Below are positions 23,176-34,755 of a stretch of 64,000 nucleotides of DNA, piece after piece. Within the stretch, counting starts at the first letter, position 1. Every line of letters starts with the position of its first letter. The DNA is taken from positions 1,257,449 through 1,321,448 of the forward strand of contig MNCI01003660.1 of the NCBI GenBank assembly GCA_015680685.1, given 5' to 3'. The notes under the pieces are model-generated. The model saw nothing but the letters and a program-made list of their open reading frames with translations, searched no databases and had not been told where the DNA came from. The stretch is from Gnetum montanum. Lineage: Eukaryota; Streptophyta; Gnetopsida; Gnetales; Gnetaceae. A program made the position numbers and the translations under genes.

Positions 23176-25142
23176 CTCTCCCTTTCAATTCAGTCATGGG
23201 GGAGATGGCCACCTATGCTAATCATTTGAGGCCCTCAGTTTCCTTTAAGTTTTTTGTTTTAGACGTTTTTTTACACATTTTTGTCTTACACATTTTTGTT
23301 TTGCAAATTTTTGTTTTACAAATTTCTTTAACTTTTCTTATTTTTGTTTCACAACATCGTTCATAATTTTCCATTTCTTGTGTGTGTTATCCATCTTGTC
23401 AAGTTTGTCATTTAATAAGTGTTCTTAATGATGGTATGAACTATTTTATATTGATTGCTAATGTTTGGTTTTTAGCTTTAAGTTATGATGTTGATACTAA
23501 GGTATGGTTCTTTTGATATGATAGGCAATGAGTCCACTTCATCCATACATCCATAAATTCCTATGGTCTCTCTTGGCTTGAAAATGTACAGTCCCTTTCT
23601 AAATAAGAATTATCAACAAATTAGTGATTGGACATTTTTCAAACTAAGGAAGGACTCAATGATTGAAAAGGGTGTGGCTTTAAGGGAACTTGATGTATTT
23701 GTGTTGGCCATTCTCTTGGGTGCTTGGATGTGTTCTTCTTGAGTTTTCTTACCATTTCGACATTACTCAATTATCGAGAAGCTGAGAAAATAAAAATAAC
23801 GAAGTCTTTGCATGGTGTGGTTCTCACACATAAACATATAAAACAAAAAAAAACAAAAAAAAATAAGAAAAGTGAGAATTCAAAGCACACCCGTTAGACG
23901 AAATAACCATTTGGGCTACAAGCACTGGTTATGGAACTAAAATAAAAATGTCCCCTCTAACTAAGGCCCTTCTCGCTTCCCATTCTCTCCTCCTTCATTT
24001 CGTCGAAATGGTGGTGGCTCTTTGGGAAGACATTCTTGTTACTTCAAGGGGATGGATTGGCTGAATGCATTAATGCGAATTCACTGGATTTGGTTTGTTG
24101 GAGGCTGAACTTAGAATGGGATCTACTAAGTCACATTAATCATTAACTACACAAGGGGCTGTACACCACCTTGTTCTTGGGATTCCATTCCATTCTCTTC
24201 TCTCCATCCTTTTCTCCATTGTTCACCTCATTGCCGGTTGTATCATTAGTGTATATTTTGGTTAACGCATTATTTTCTTTTTGGTAAATTCTTGTGGTTA
24301 AGACTTTAGCTCTTGTTCCAAATGACATTCCCATAGCCTACAGACTCTTTGAATGTGGGTTTGTCAGGGCATTAAGGGCATGAACCTACTTTGGGGAGGA
24401 CCCATTGACATTCCTATTTAGTGCACCAGTTGAATTCTTTCCCTTAACATTTTTGCAGTCCACTCTATTTTGTTCATTTCCATCTTGACATCTATTTCAT
24501 CGATGTTATAGTTGTCTCTTTTTCTTCATCTTTGTTGATCTTTTTCTTTCTCCATTCTATCACTATCGGAGGTTTGCTCTTAGTCATGGGGGACCAGACC
24601 CAATTTTTTCGATTTTCTCCTAACCCCTACACCTTCGGTAGCCACTATGATATCTCCAGATCTATATCAGCCATACCACAACTCAGCCAATGGACCTTTC
24701 ATCGAAGCAAGGTATCAATTGCATTATGATTCATTTACCCTTGCTAATATAAAGACTATGTTGTGTGTGCAGATGGCAATCATGCAACAATGGATTGGAT
24801 TTGGAGGGAACACTTGGAATGGATTGGTGCTGAAGTAGCTATGCAAGGAACAAGATGGATAGCGTGCTTATGGATAGATAAAAAAAGGCACAATCTTGGC
24901 GTTGGTAGCAGCAGACTTCTTCTCTCTTCTATCTTCTCTTTCAGCTACCAAATAAGGCCTGATGTTAAATGTATAAGGTGTTCACTCTTGTTGTCGTGAA
25001 CATCAATTTTGTCTTGTTTTGTAATGATGATTTGTTCACATGTCATCCCATTCACCATTAGTTCCATCCAGTCAATAATCCCATACCTTCCCAATATTTT
25101 GTAAGGAACTCAAGGATGTGTTTTTATTCAATCATGGGGGTA
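23176..25142 (+). other. Element B 3' untranslated region with three polypurine-tract copies
   Basis: It is homologous to the region downstream of integrase in C and A. The motif TCATGGGGG occurs at 23194, 24584 and 25132. The last copy abuts the 3' LTR and is the standard priming site. A TGTTGTGTGTGCAG splice-acceptor-like sequence ends at about 24773, immediately before the small ORF. Apart from that ORF, no coding sequence is seen. Confidence 0.65.
24763..24999 (+). CDS. Small conserved downstream ORF of element B
   Basis: A 78-codon open frame whose inner Met (ATMDWIWREHLEW) aligns with the start of the A frame at 7383 (minus). LWI, RHN and DV positions are shared. The upstream acceptor-like sequence suggests it might be read from a spliced RNA, as is known for third ORFs of some plant retrotransposons. 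No domain is recognised. The overlapping frame at 24647-24838 starts earlier but is less like A. Confidence 0.4.
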   Translation: MCADGNHATMDWIWREHLEWIGAEVAMQGTRWIACLWIDKKRHNLGVGSSRLLLSSIFSFSYQIRPDVKCIRCSLLLS

Positions 25143-26001
25143 TGATGGGACACAATATTGCATGGGCCGTGATATCGCATCTGCTGTGATATTGTATCCC
25201 CCGCAATATCACGTACATGATATCGTGTCTTCCCTTGTGATATCATGTACACGATATCGCAGTTTGTCGTCAAATATATAAATAAGAGGCAGCTCTCCCT
25301 TTGATAGTTTAGGCTAGACCGTAGCAAAACTTTGGCAGTTTTGCCTCTCCAAAGATAGAATAATTTCCATGTGCCTACAGTAGGAGCTCCAAAGTGAATA
25401 GATCTTTATTCGAGCAAATATTGTACCTAAACACAAGTTTGTGTACGGAAATAAAGATGAACATCTTGGATAAACCTTGCAGTGCATGGACTAAGCTAAT
25501 TATGATTTTAATTATTGTTATTTATTTTTTATCATTTAATTGCTTTATTAGTTGATTAAATATTTCTCAACCCTTCTCCCATAGTTAAGTGCATTTAGTA
25601 CGACCACTTCGAGCACGTGCATTACACTTGGTGATCCCAGTAACGAATAACATTTGGTAACCAAGGTTGCATTGCTTCAGGGTGTGAACGGTAAGTGGGA
25701 ATGGACGCTGATGCTAGGTTAATTAAGGCTTAGTTAGTTAGTTAAAGTTAGTTAATTAGTCTCTTTACCCTTCACCTCATTAGCATAGGAGATAAAATAG
25801 AAAAGACATAAAAATCATATACCTCAAACTTACTTAACCATACAACCGTGACAAATACAAGTAAGTTTGGGAAGACAACGAATGATTAACCTTAAGTGTT
25901 CCATGAGGCGTGTAGGCACTTAGTCTACGGAGTTTGACTGGATCGTGTGTGTAATGCTCGTATTTGTATGGTTGAGTGTAGGGGTACCTCGCCAGTCATC
26001 A
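25143..26001 (+). repeat. Element B 3' LTR
   Basis: 859 bp, TG...CA ends. It is similar to the 5' LTR, with small length differences in U3 and around the GTTAGTTAGTTAA repeat near 25735-25760. TATA-like box at about 25275. The divergence from the 5' copy is visible by eye, so the insertion is not recent. Confidence 0.9.
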
Positions 26002-26006
26002 ATCTT

Positions 26007-27082
26007 CATGTAATTTAAGAAGATGTGTTTGTCAGTTTTATCTTGGTGTTCAATTTTGTTGTCTTGAACATTAAAATTTTTTAATGATTATAAAATAGTA
26101 CACTTCAACACTTAGTTTTTTATTGTGTGTTTTTTTTTGTGTACATGTAGTCAGTCAATAATCCCATACCATCCCAAATTCTGTAAAGAACTTGAGGATG
26201 ATTTTTCATTTAGTCATGGGGACATGATGAGTTACATTGTTTGGCTATGTTGACAAGATGCCATTGATGGCATCTCATCAATGTGATCTTGTCAATGTAT
26301 GACTCGTTGACATGTACCCATCGACAGGGCACCCTATTTTCACCTATAAATGTGAACCTACCAGCCACATTTATGGCATTCTTTTTATAGTTATAATGAA
26401 GAACTTGTAGTTTTTCCTCTCAAAAGTTAGAATATTTTCTAAGTGCTTGAATTAGAAATCAAAGAGTATATGGATCTTTATTCTAGCATTGTTATACCTA
26501 AGCACTTTAATGTGGATGGTAATAAAGATGAGCTTTTTAAATAAACCTTGCAGCACTTGGACTAGATTAATTATTTACTTATGCATTTGATATTCAAGCA
26601 ATTTTCTTTATTGTTTTTCAGAAATTAAGTAATTAATTGATTAATATAGATTAAATAGAAACACAAAATTACAACCACTTCAAGTGTACATCTAATGCTT
26701 GGCAATCCTAGTAACATTTAACGTTTGGTAACCCAGTAGTACTATACGTGTTTAGGATGCGTATGGAAAGTGGAAATAGATGCTTATGTTAAGATTAGTT
26801 AAGTGTTAGTTAGTTGTTAAATTAATTTAGCAATTAAATTTCTTTATTCTTTATTCTTGTTCATTAGGTGACTTAAATGATAAAAGTCATATGCCTTAGT
26901 TACACTTAACCATACCCTTGAACTTCACAAGTGGAACTGGGAAGACAATGATTGCAAAAATTAGTTTCACCTTTTGGAACCTAGTGTCCTTAGAGAACTA
27001 AAGTTTATAAAATTTAACCAGATCACTAAGTGAGCACTAGTGATTCGTATGGTTAGGTGCAGGGTATACTCACCACTCATCA
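26007..27082 (+). repeat. Element D polypurine tract and 3' LTR
   Basis: 26007-26212 is the end of the D 3' region interrupted by B. The polypurine tract (TCATGGGGACA) is at 26213-26224. The LTR is 26225-27082 and starts TGATGAGTTAC and ends CTCATCA. U3 carries repeated TTGACAAG, CATTGATG and CATCAATG-type motifs, and a TATAAA box is at 26345. R/U5 resembles the A, B and C LTRs while U3 does not. No D 5' LTR is present in the window. Confidence 0.8.
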
Positions 27083-27940
27083 ATGAATAACTCAATAACC
27101 AAACACGAGGAGAGATGATAAGATAAAATACATACATCCTAACATAATTCTAATAATATTTAAGATATGTGAAACATCATTTCTAAACAAAAATGATTAT
27201 AACCATACTTAGTAGTTATAACTATATGTTAACAAATGTTTTAATGAAAATTTAAAAATTATTAAATTAATACAACACTATGATAGTGGATAATATCATG
27301 ATAGTATAAGCATAAACATCATAGTAATAAATAATACAATATAAATAGAATGAGATGGTAAACTTAAATAATAAGAAGAAATCTCTTTAATAGAATAAAG
27401 TTTATTTTGATTTCCTTAAATTTTCTAATTTTTTATTGAACCTTAAAGATGATACCTAATTAATTAATTTTTTGTTAAATTTAGAAATCATAATTAAATT
27501 AATTTATTTAAATTGATTAGTATATATTTTTAGAGCTTTATGTTGATTCCACCTTGTAGGTCATACCTATATGGAATAATGTTGGACCATAAAGGATGTT
27601 ACTAAGGAGATTTATTGCTTTTGTGTGTTAGTATTGTACCTATCCCATAAAGGATTGTACCACAGTTTGCATGTATGTTAGATATTTGCATCATGTATAT
27701 CCCATAAGGGATTACAATAAGTTTTATTATTATTATTTATTAATATTTGTTAAATACATGAAATTTATAAAAATATATAAATATCATTTTCCTAGCATGG
27801 CAACATAGATTCCTTCACTTGCATCATATGCATTATACTACTTTCATTTATTAAACATAATGATATATATAAGTAATCTTTGTAATTCATGTTCATGTCA
27901 TCTTCAGTATTTACAATCAATTTTCTATGTGTATCATTAA
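27083..27940. other. AT-rich stretch, no gene seen
   Basis: Very A+T rich. A short repeated phrase (CCCATAAAGGATTGTAC-like) occurs near 27648-27665 and again near 27700-27712. No reading frame or RNA gene is supported. Confidence 0.4.
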
Positions 27941-27949
27941 CAGACCTTT

Positions 27950-28470
27950 TTTGGTCTCAGCAGGAAGGACCGATAAAAAGTGATGTAGAGTTTGCAAGAA
28001 TTCCTTCATGTCTCTTCACTTCCAAGTAACCCTATTACTTTTTCCTAATAGAAAAATCATTTCATTAAAGTCTTCCATGAAAATCATAGGATCATTTGTT
28101 GAGAAGTCTTTGCAAATTTCTTATATGATAAAGATGCATTTATTTGGATTCTATGGCCTATGAAAATTAACCATAATATAGTTGCAAATCATGTTCTTAA
28201 TAATAATGAAATTTTTGTCCTTTTAATTCTTGAAATGTTTATGCCACAAAATAGCAAGACCTTTTTTTCTTCCTTGGGAGTTAATTTTAAAAAGGTGGCA
28301 TCCCATTCAAAACATTTTTGAATTCTCATTCTCATTTAGCTTTATCTCTTACAACAAGACATTATCAACATTCTAATTGGTAGCTAAATCTTTAACAATA
28401 GTTCTTATATAATGTATCCATAAGAGAAGAATCTATAAATTTTAGTTTGTTTTAGCTTTACATCTTTATC
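27950..28470 (-). pseudogene. LINE endonuclease fragment (degenerate)
   Basis: On the minus strand this reads as the N-terminal endonuclease (EEP fold) of a plant non-LTR retrotransposon ORF2. Visible signatures are a DNVLL-stop-EIKLNE segment near 28350 (the 'LQET/EIKL' motif), GRKKGLAILW near 28270, and PMIFMEDFNEMI near 28085 (the conserved GDFN motif with Gly replaced by Glu). The frame has a few stops but the order and spacing fit. The RT domain that should follow at lower coordinates is not recognisable. Confidence 0.55.
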
Positions 28471-28979
28471 CATATGGCATTCTTTCTAGGCCTTCACTAT
28501 TCTACTACTCTTTCTTGAAGTAGCGATCTCATATGCTTATGATTTTGTAGTTACAATGTTATAATAGTCATCTATTTTAAGGTTGACTTTGGAATTTTTA
28601 AAACTTATGCTATGATAATAGATCCCTGATCTAGATCTAAGGCTAGTGCTATATTATCTGTAATAGTTGTTAAGGTTGAGGAAGCTAGAGGTGAGCCAAT
28701 GATCTCATGAAGTTTAAGAAAAAATAGAATCCTTTCCTTAGCTGAAAGAATTATTTGTTCCATTACACTAGGTGGCTAAACCTTCAAAAATAATGAAAAA
28801 TCCTATGGATGTGCTAAAATTTCTAATGATTCCATTAGTTCATCTTTACTTTGTTGTTAATCCTTATTCCTATCTATACTCACATCTTTATTTTGTATCC
28901 TTAAATATTAACTCTTCGTATTTTAGATTTTTCATTCCTAACTATTTTTGGTTCCTTCTTTTCTCTACTTTGCATAATA

Positions 28980-29520
28980 AATATTAATGATGTGTTCTAA
29001 CTTTCCAAGAAAAGTGTAGGGTAGCATTCAGGTCAATATATCCTATAATTCTTGTTTTATCCCACTTGGAACTATTACAAATGGTTCTAGCTTATTTGGC
29101 ACATGTTAATTATGTGCCCTTGCTTCCCACCATGGATGCATGTTTTTGGTCTAGAAACATGAGCCTTCCTCTAAATGCCAATTTTTCGAAATACTAAGCA
29201 TTTTTATAAGTAGATTATTATATTCTACTATTAGGATTTGGATTTCCCACTTACTCTTAAATTTAATCTAATTAATCTCATAAGCATGTTAAAGTAACAT
29301 CTAAACATAAAAAAGGACTAGGACCATTTTGGATAGACTTGTCATGGTTTTATCAAGTTTGACTAGCTCTCCAAAACTTGCAAAGATCTAGTAAGCTTAC
29401 TTCCGAAAACTCCATAGGATAGTTTAGGATCCTGATATAGGTGGGAACCTTCTAAAAGAGCTTTGTTTCTAATTGGGCTTCATAATACCACTTACAAAAG
29501 TAAAGCTCCTAATTTTAAAA
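28980..29520 (-). pseudogene. LINE ORF1-like region with zinc-knuckle remnant
   Basis: On the minus strand, upstream of the endonuclease, a frame contains PMEFSEVSLLDLCKFW near 29420 and a Cys/His segment TCIHGGKQGHIINMC near 29130. This resembles the DUF4283/zinc-knuckle ORF1 proteins of plant LINEs. The sequence changes frame and has stops. The identification rests on position relative to the endonuclease as much as on the motifs. Confidence 0.35.
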
Positions 29521-29529
29521 AACTAGAAA

Positions 29530-30340
29530 TCTTCTATTAAAACACAATTTAAATCTTATTCAAAATATAGTTAAAACCAATTAGTCCTACATGTAGGATC
29601 ATCTCTTGGATGTTAAAACATTTTCACTTTGCAACCATCCATTCTTGGATCTAATCTAGCTTTGGCATGGGATTAACAAAGATGAAAAATCCAAGGCTAA
29701 ATTAGAATTTTCTCTCTTATTGTGCATAAATATTATTATTGACTATCATGGATATAGTATTGCCTTTGACCTCCAAAACCAACATCAAAAAGTCCATCAA
29801 CGCCCATCTTAAATGGATGATGCTACAAGCAAGAAAACCAAAATTGAAAATAAGAATGAAAAAAAATCTAGAAACCTCACCCTCCAAAAATTCATCTTTG
29901 ACCTCAAAAACGCTAATGAGAAATTCTTGAAAATTTTTTTCTCCTAATTCAAGTTTCTAGCCTAAATCAAAGGTTTTCCTACCTCTCAGGATTCCAACTA
30001 TTAAGCCTAAACATTAAGTCATCTCCTCATCCACATCAAATCGCCTATACATACTAGTTTTGAAGTGCATACTCCTATTCATTTATATGTATTTTGACAC
30101 ATTGGTATTTACTATTCTTTATTCTTATACTTTTGAATTTATTCTCTAATTATTACGACAAACTCTTATTGCTTCTAAGATGGATAGATTAAAAAGATGA
30201 TTATAATTTATTATTTGAAATTTATATATATTTTATATTTTTATGTTATTCTAAGTTTTTAAAAATAATTTAATTATATGATGTAAAGGCATGTTATATA
30301 TTTAATTGGATTTATTCCAATTATTCTCTCACTTTATCAT
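29530..30340. other. No recognisable feature
   Basis: AT-rich. An open frame at 29739-29930 (plus) is Lys/Ser-rich without a motif. Nothing else is supported. Confidence 0.3.
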
Positions 30341-30349
30341 GAAAACACA

Positions 30350-30880
30350 TTTTGGGTCATGATAATGTTGTGGTTAGGCAAGGTGCGAAAAACCCTAATC
30401 ATAAGTTATGGCTAGCTCATGGTATCTTAACCATGATTTGTGGTGTAATCATGTTGTCTTAACAATGGGCCATGGTGGAGCCTTGGTTTCTTTTGGAGTT
30501 GCTAGAGTGTTCCCTCAATTTTGGTTGGATTTTTCCTTGACCACAAGCCATGGTGAGATTGTAGATTCCTAACCATAAGTCATGGTTAGGTTATTATATC
30601 TTATGTTAGTGTAGAATTTTTGTTCTCTATCTCTACCATTGATTTTTATAAATCACAAGTCATGATGAGGTTACAATGTCCTACCCATGGGTCATGGTTA
30701 AGTCACGATCATCTATAAAGATGTTGTTCTACTACTTCTAGTCTTTGGACTAAGATGAGGTGGACAATGAGTTATTAAAACCTCATTATAATATACCATG
30801 AGTCTTGATGATGTTATGGTCACTAAAAAATATAGGCTTGTTAGTTCCAAGTATATCTTGAATTAATGGTAGGTCATGGT
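30350..30880. repeat. Diverged repeats of a CATGGT(TAGG) motif
   Basis: Phrases such as 'ccataagtcatggttaggtta', 'cacaagtcatgatgaggtta' and 'cccatgggtcatggttaagtcac' recur at irregular spacing. The arrangement resembles the motif-rich U3 regions of the Athila-like LTRs in this window, but no LTR boundary or partner was found. Confidence 0.4.
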
Positions 30881-31314
30881 TTGGCTAGAAAATGAAATTA
30901 TAATTCATATCTTGGAATTTTAGAGGATTATGAACAAGTTAACAAAAGATCAAGATTGAAGATGATATTTATACCTCAAAACTAATGTAGCATGGACTTG
31001 AATCAAGCTTGAAACATATTCTTTTGATCATATGAAATGGATTTCTTGAGACAAGTGGTATTTAAAATGAGATATAGCTTTGCTTCATGCTTGGGAAATG
31101 TTTGGGTAGCACATATGTACAAATTATGCTCAAATTTACTTCAAAACTAGTGAGGATTATCTTTCACTCAATTTAAGATCATTCTAAGGAAGTTCTATCT
31201 CCATGGGACATGGATTCTTAGGCTTTTTTTGATGACTTTTTGAAATATTAAAATAGGATTGAAATGATGATATGATTGAAATAATAAAATAAAGATAAAA
31301 TAGATTATATAAAT

Positions 31315-34300
31315 TGTAACATCCTCCTTACCAAGCCTTAGGTTAGAGAGCATTATGTTGGGTAAAATCCCTAATAAATGGTTGGCCATGACAAGAAACA
31401 AGATGACAAATGAACTATGTAATAAAAGAAAATAAGGAAACCTAATGTAGAGTCATGACCCAAGAAACCAATAAGAAACTAAATAGCAGAAGAAAGAAAT
31501 GTGTAAATATAACATTACATAAAATTAGGATAAACATATATGCTAAAAGGTGATACATCTAACTAAAGAGAAGTAATATAAACTATCAATTTGAATCTTT
31601 GAAAATATATAGAAATGACATAATAAAAAGTTCTAATTCCTACATCATTCATATATGCAAAAGCTAGAAAGAAGGGAAAATAATGTCTGATACACTATTG
31701 AAAAGTAAAATTCATAACTATTTGAAGCTCAAATTAAAAGCATAACATCATCAACCAAACTAATAATACAATGAATCATCAAAGATATCCATATTCTTCT
31801 AATTTAATTAACCAATAAATAAAAAGGATTAGTGGCATTAAGCTAAGTGAGAAACCATGGCATCATTTCCAACCGATGAATGGGTAGATCTCATGGAAGT
31901 AGGAGAAGCATGACTAACTTGCAAAATATGTTAGCTCAAAACATTCAAGTAAGCATAAAAATGTATAACTAAACATCAATCCATTAAAAAATGCCAAAAC
32001 TAGGGTTTTCCAAGTCCAACCATTATCACAATCGAGGAGGCTAGCATGTACTATACTCAGTGTTAACTATGGATCATGTTATCATGTGTACTTCTCATTT
32101 TCCAACGCCAAAATATATCCAAACCAAATATAAAATTATCATACACATGGATTTATTAATAGTCTCAATGGAACATGAAGCATCATCTAAGACTTACTTC
32201 TGATATTCCCCAAATATACTAGTACTAGAGGTGTTACCCAAGACTGACCTCTAATGCTATAGGCATCAAATTAAAAGGAACAATAAGTCATGAAATCACT
32301 ACCTTACATAGGATTGATCCTACAATGAAAGATACACTCATGAATCCTAGTAGAGGTCAATAACAAAATCATTTCTAGGGAGCCCATCTCTAATTTCTCA
32401 CATAACTTAGTGCTAGCTCCATCATACAAACATCCAAGAAACACCCAACAAGATAAACCAAATGATAGTGGAGGGTAACAAAACACCAAAAGGATTCATC
32501 TCATAAAAAATATTGAACAATTCAAGGGTTTCTCATGAGGATATCAATCCAAGGAATGAAATAATATCATGAAACGCAAAAAAATCACTTAAGCATTTCA
32601 ACATCACAGGAAATTAAACCCAACAACCAAGAGATCTCATAGGTCTTACCAATATCCCAAGATGTTAATAAAATCAAAGAAGAGAAAACATGACCATAAC
32701 TTCTAGCAAACTAATTGAGTCACAACATTTAAAAGGCTAAAATCACCGATAGTCAATAACCATGTAGTGATCAACACCAAAATTAGAAGACATCCAAATA
32801 ACTAAGAAAGATATATCAAAACCTATGATCTAGTGATGAGATTAAAAAGATCAACATGGAAGAATGCTTGCAACAAGAATATAGAAAATCAGTAAAACGG
32901 CCAATATAAAGATCTAATATGAACAATGGGGAAAGACTACAAATTGACCAAGATTCAAACTAAGAAATGCTCATCATGCAAAGAAAATATATATAACACT
33001 TGAAATTCCAAAATAGCACATATCAATTTAATGAGATGAAAGATTAAACAAGGTTTTAAGAAGCTTAGAGACCAAGAAAACTAAGTTTCAAACCAGAATA
33101 GTAGATCAAACTTCATAAAAACCAAGTTTATAGTAGATCTCCGTGATAAGAGAGATGTCATAGAGAAAAGGAGATGTATAGAAGTGGGGTGAAACATGTT
33201 CAAAGGTTGGAAGACATCTATGGTAGGCTAGAGATGTCTCAAGAAAGACATCTATGGTAAGGGTGAGATGTCTCTAGAAGTTGGGAGACATCTCTGATAG
33301 AGTTGAGATGTCTTAAGTAAGACATCTCAACGACAAAGGAGACATTTCTACTAGGGTGGAGATGTCTTTCTAGGTAGTTTACTTCATGGGAAAGATATCT
33401 TGAAAAGGCCAAGGACATTCTACTTGAGTAGAAAAGGGCCAGAATTTAGCTAAAAAAAATTTGAAATGGTGGAAAAAGTGTAATAAAACCATATGTAAGG
33501 ATTCAACAAATTAAGATTAAGAAGCAAAGAGAACAAGAAAAATCTATTCACTAAACCAATGGGAAAAACTTAGATTGACTAACATGAAGCCTGAAAGTCT
33601 AAAAAATGGATAGATTCAAATCCAAATGATTGAGATTACAATATGAATAATGAAAAATAGATTTATTCAAAACCATAGCAAAAATGAGTAATCCCAATAA
33701 CCCATGATAGGACCTTGGAATCAGGAAAGAAAAATAATATATCTAACTAAATATTAAACAAATGAAAATTCCATCACTCTCCAAACTGTTCACTGAGAGA
33801 TTCCAATCCACATCTTTCTCTCTAGATTGAAGATCAGAACTACATAAGAATTACGGTATTTCTGACATCCAATTGCAAATAAACAAGCTCATGAATGATA
33901 AAACCTAATCCCACAAAATTTGTTGATATAATTCTTACAAAACCCATACCCAAAATTGACAAAAATAAAAATACCCTTAAAAGTAAATGTTGCACATAAA
34001 ATTCTATAGAATCCATATTACAAGTGTTTAAAGCAATGCCCTGCAACCCACAAATAGCATCATTATAATATAGAAAAATTAATGCAAAACCCATCCCAAA
34101 AATATGCATAAACCTATAACTGTAAATAGAAAAGAAGTCAAGATTATTCACCTTTGAATTTGCATGAAAAAATCCACAAGAAAAAAGAGCAAGATAGCAT
34201 AGATCCAAGAAACAGCAAAGCCAATCCACAATCCACTTGCACCTCTACTAACTTTAGTCTCTTACAATACCTCTCTTAAATTGTCAAAGTATGTGGAAAG
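31315..34300 (+). repeat. Possible LTR or other repeat starting TGTAACATCC
   Basis: A TGTAACATCCTCC start preceded by an A-rich tract is typical of many plant LTRs, but no matching second copy or 3' terminus could be placed. The interval has no coding region I can support. The minus-strand frames 32304-32489 and 33840-34229 are AT-rich without motifs. Confidence 0.2.
33200..33375. repeat. Alternating inverted AGACATCT / AGATGTCT motif cluster
   Basis: About eight or nine copies of AGACATCT, or its reverse complement AGATGTCT, occur in roughly 170 bases, alternating in orientation at 15-25 base spacing. No protein is encoded. The design is like the palindromic U3 repeats of elements A-D. Confidence 0.6.
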
Positions 34301-34302
34301 AA

Positions 34303-34438
34303 AGAGCCATGAAAGGTTTAATGAAGATTAACCAAAAATAATGGAATGAAATAAAATAGCTAGTTACCAAAGAGCCATGGAAGTTTTAATGAAGATTAGC
34401 CAAAAATCATAGAATGAAAGACAATAGCCAATTACCAA
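34303..34438 (+). repeat. Tandem duplication, 68-bp unit x2
   Basis: Unit 1 starts AGAGCCATGAAAGG at 34303, unit 2 starts AGAGCCATGGAAG at 34371. Both continue through TTTAATGAAGATTA and end TTACCAA. The copies differ at several positions. Confidence 0.75.
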
Positions 34439-34755
34439 AAAAAAAACATTAGATTAAAAGAATATTACCACTAATCCTTTCCATATCACAAGCAACTTTT
34501 CCTATTTTTGCATAAATTCCACACATGCTAATTTAATCAATAAAGGAAATGCCATTAAAAATCACTATTCTCAAAAATATACTAATAAACATATTATGAT
34601 AAAATAAAACTAATTTAATTTTAATATAAAATTAGTAGCTATCACACCAAATGGCAACAAGGTCATAAAATGCATCTAAAGAAAGAAAGAAAACCATTCC
34701 ATGCAATGCTTCCAAGCAATCCTCATAAAATATTGCTACAATCAATAATGGGGTT

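Larger units (their letters stand above)
18953..26001 (+). mobile_element. Element B: Athila-like LTR retrotransposon, pol-deleted, inserted in D
   Basis: A 7049-bp unit bounded by two LTRs that start TGATGGGA and end TCATCA. It is flanked by a perfect 5-bp target duplication ATCTT (18948-18952 and 26002-26006). Order: 5' LTR, primer-binding site, gag, protease, deletion of RT through integrase, 3' UTR, small ORF, polypurine tract, 3' LTR. The flanks are two parts of element D (end of ORF3 on the left, D polypurine tract and 3' LTR on the right), so B is younger than D. It could only move with proteins supplied by relatives such as A. Confidence 0.9.

Noticed and set aside
6169-26001. A and B LTRs as an intended inverted-repeat structure
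   Set aside because: They are independent insertions of related elements in opposite orientation, with different flanks and different truncations.
32304-34229. Minus-strand open frames 32304-32489 and 33840-34229 as host membrane proteins
   Set aside because: Hydrophobicity follows from AT-rich codons; no motif, start context, splice pattern or homologue is visible.
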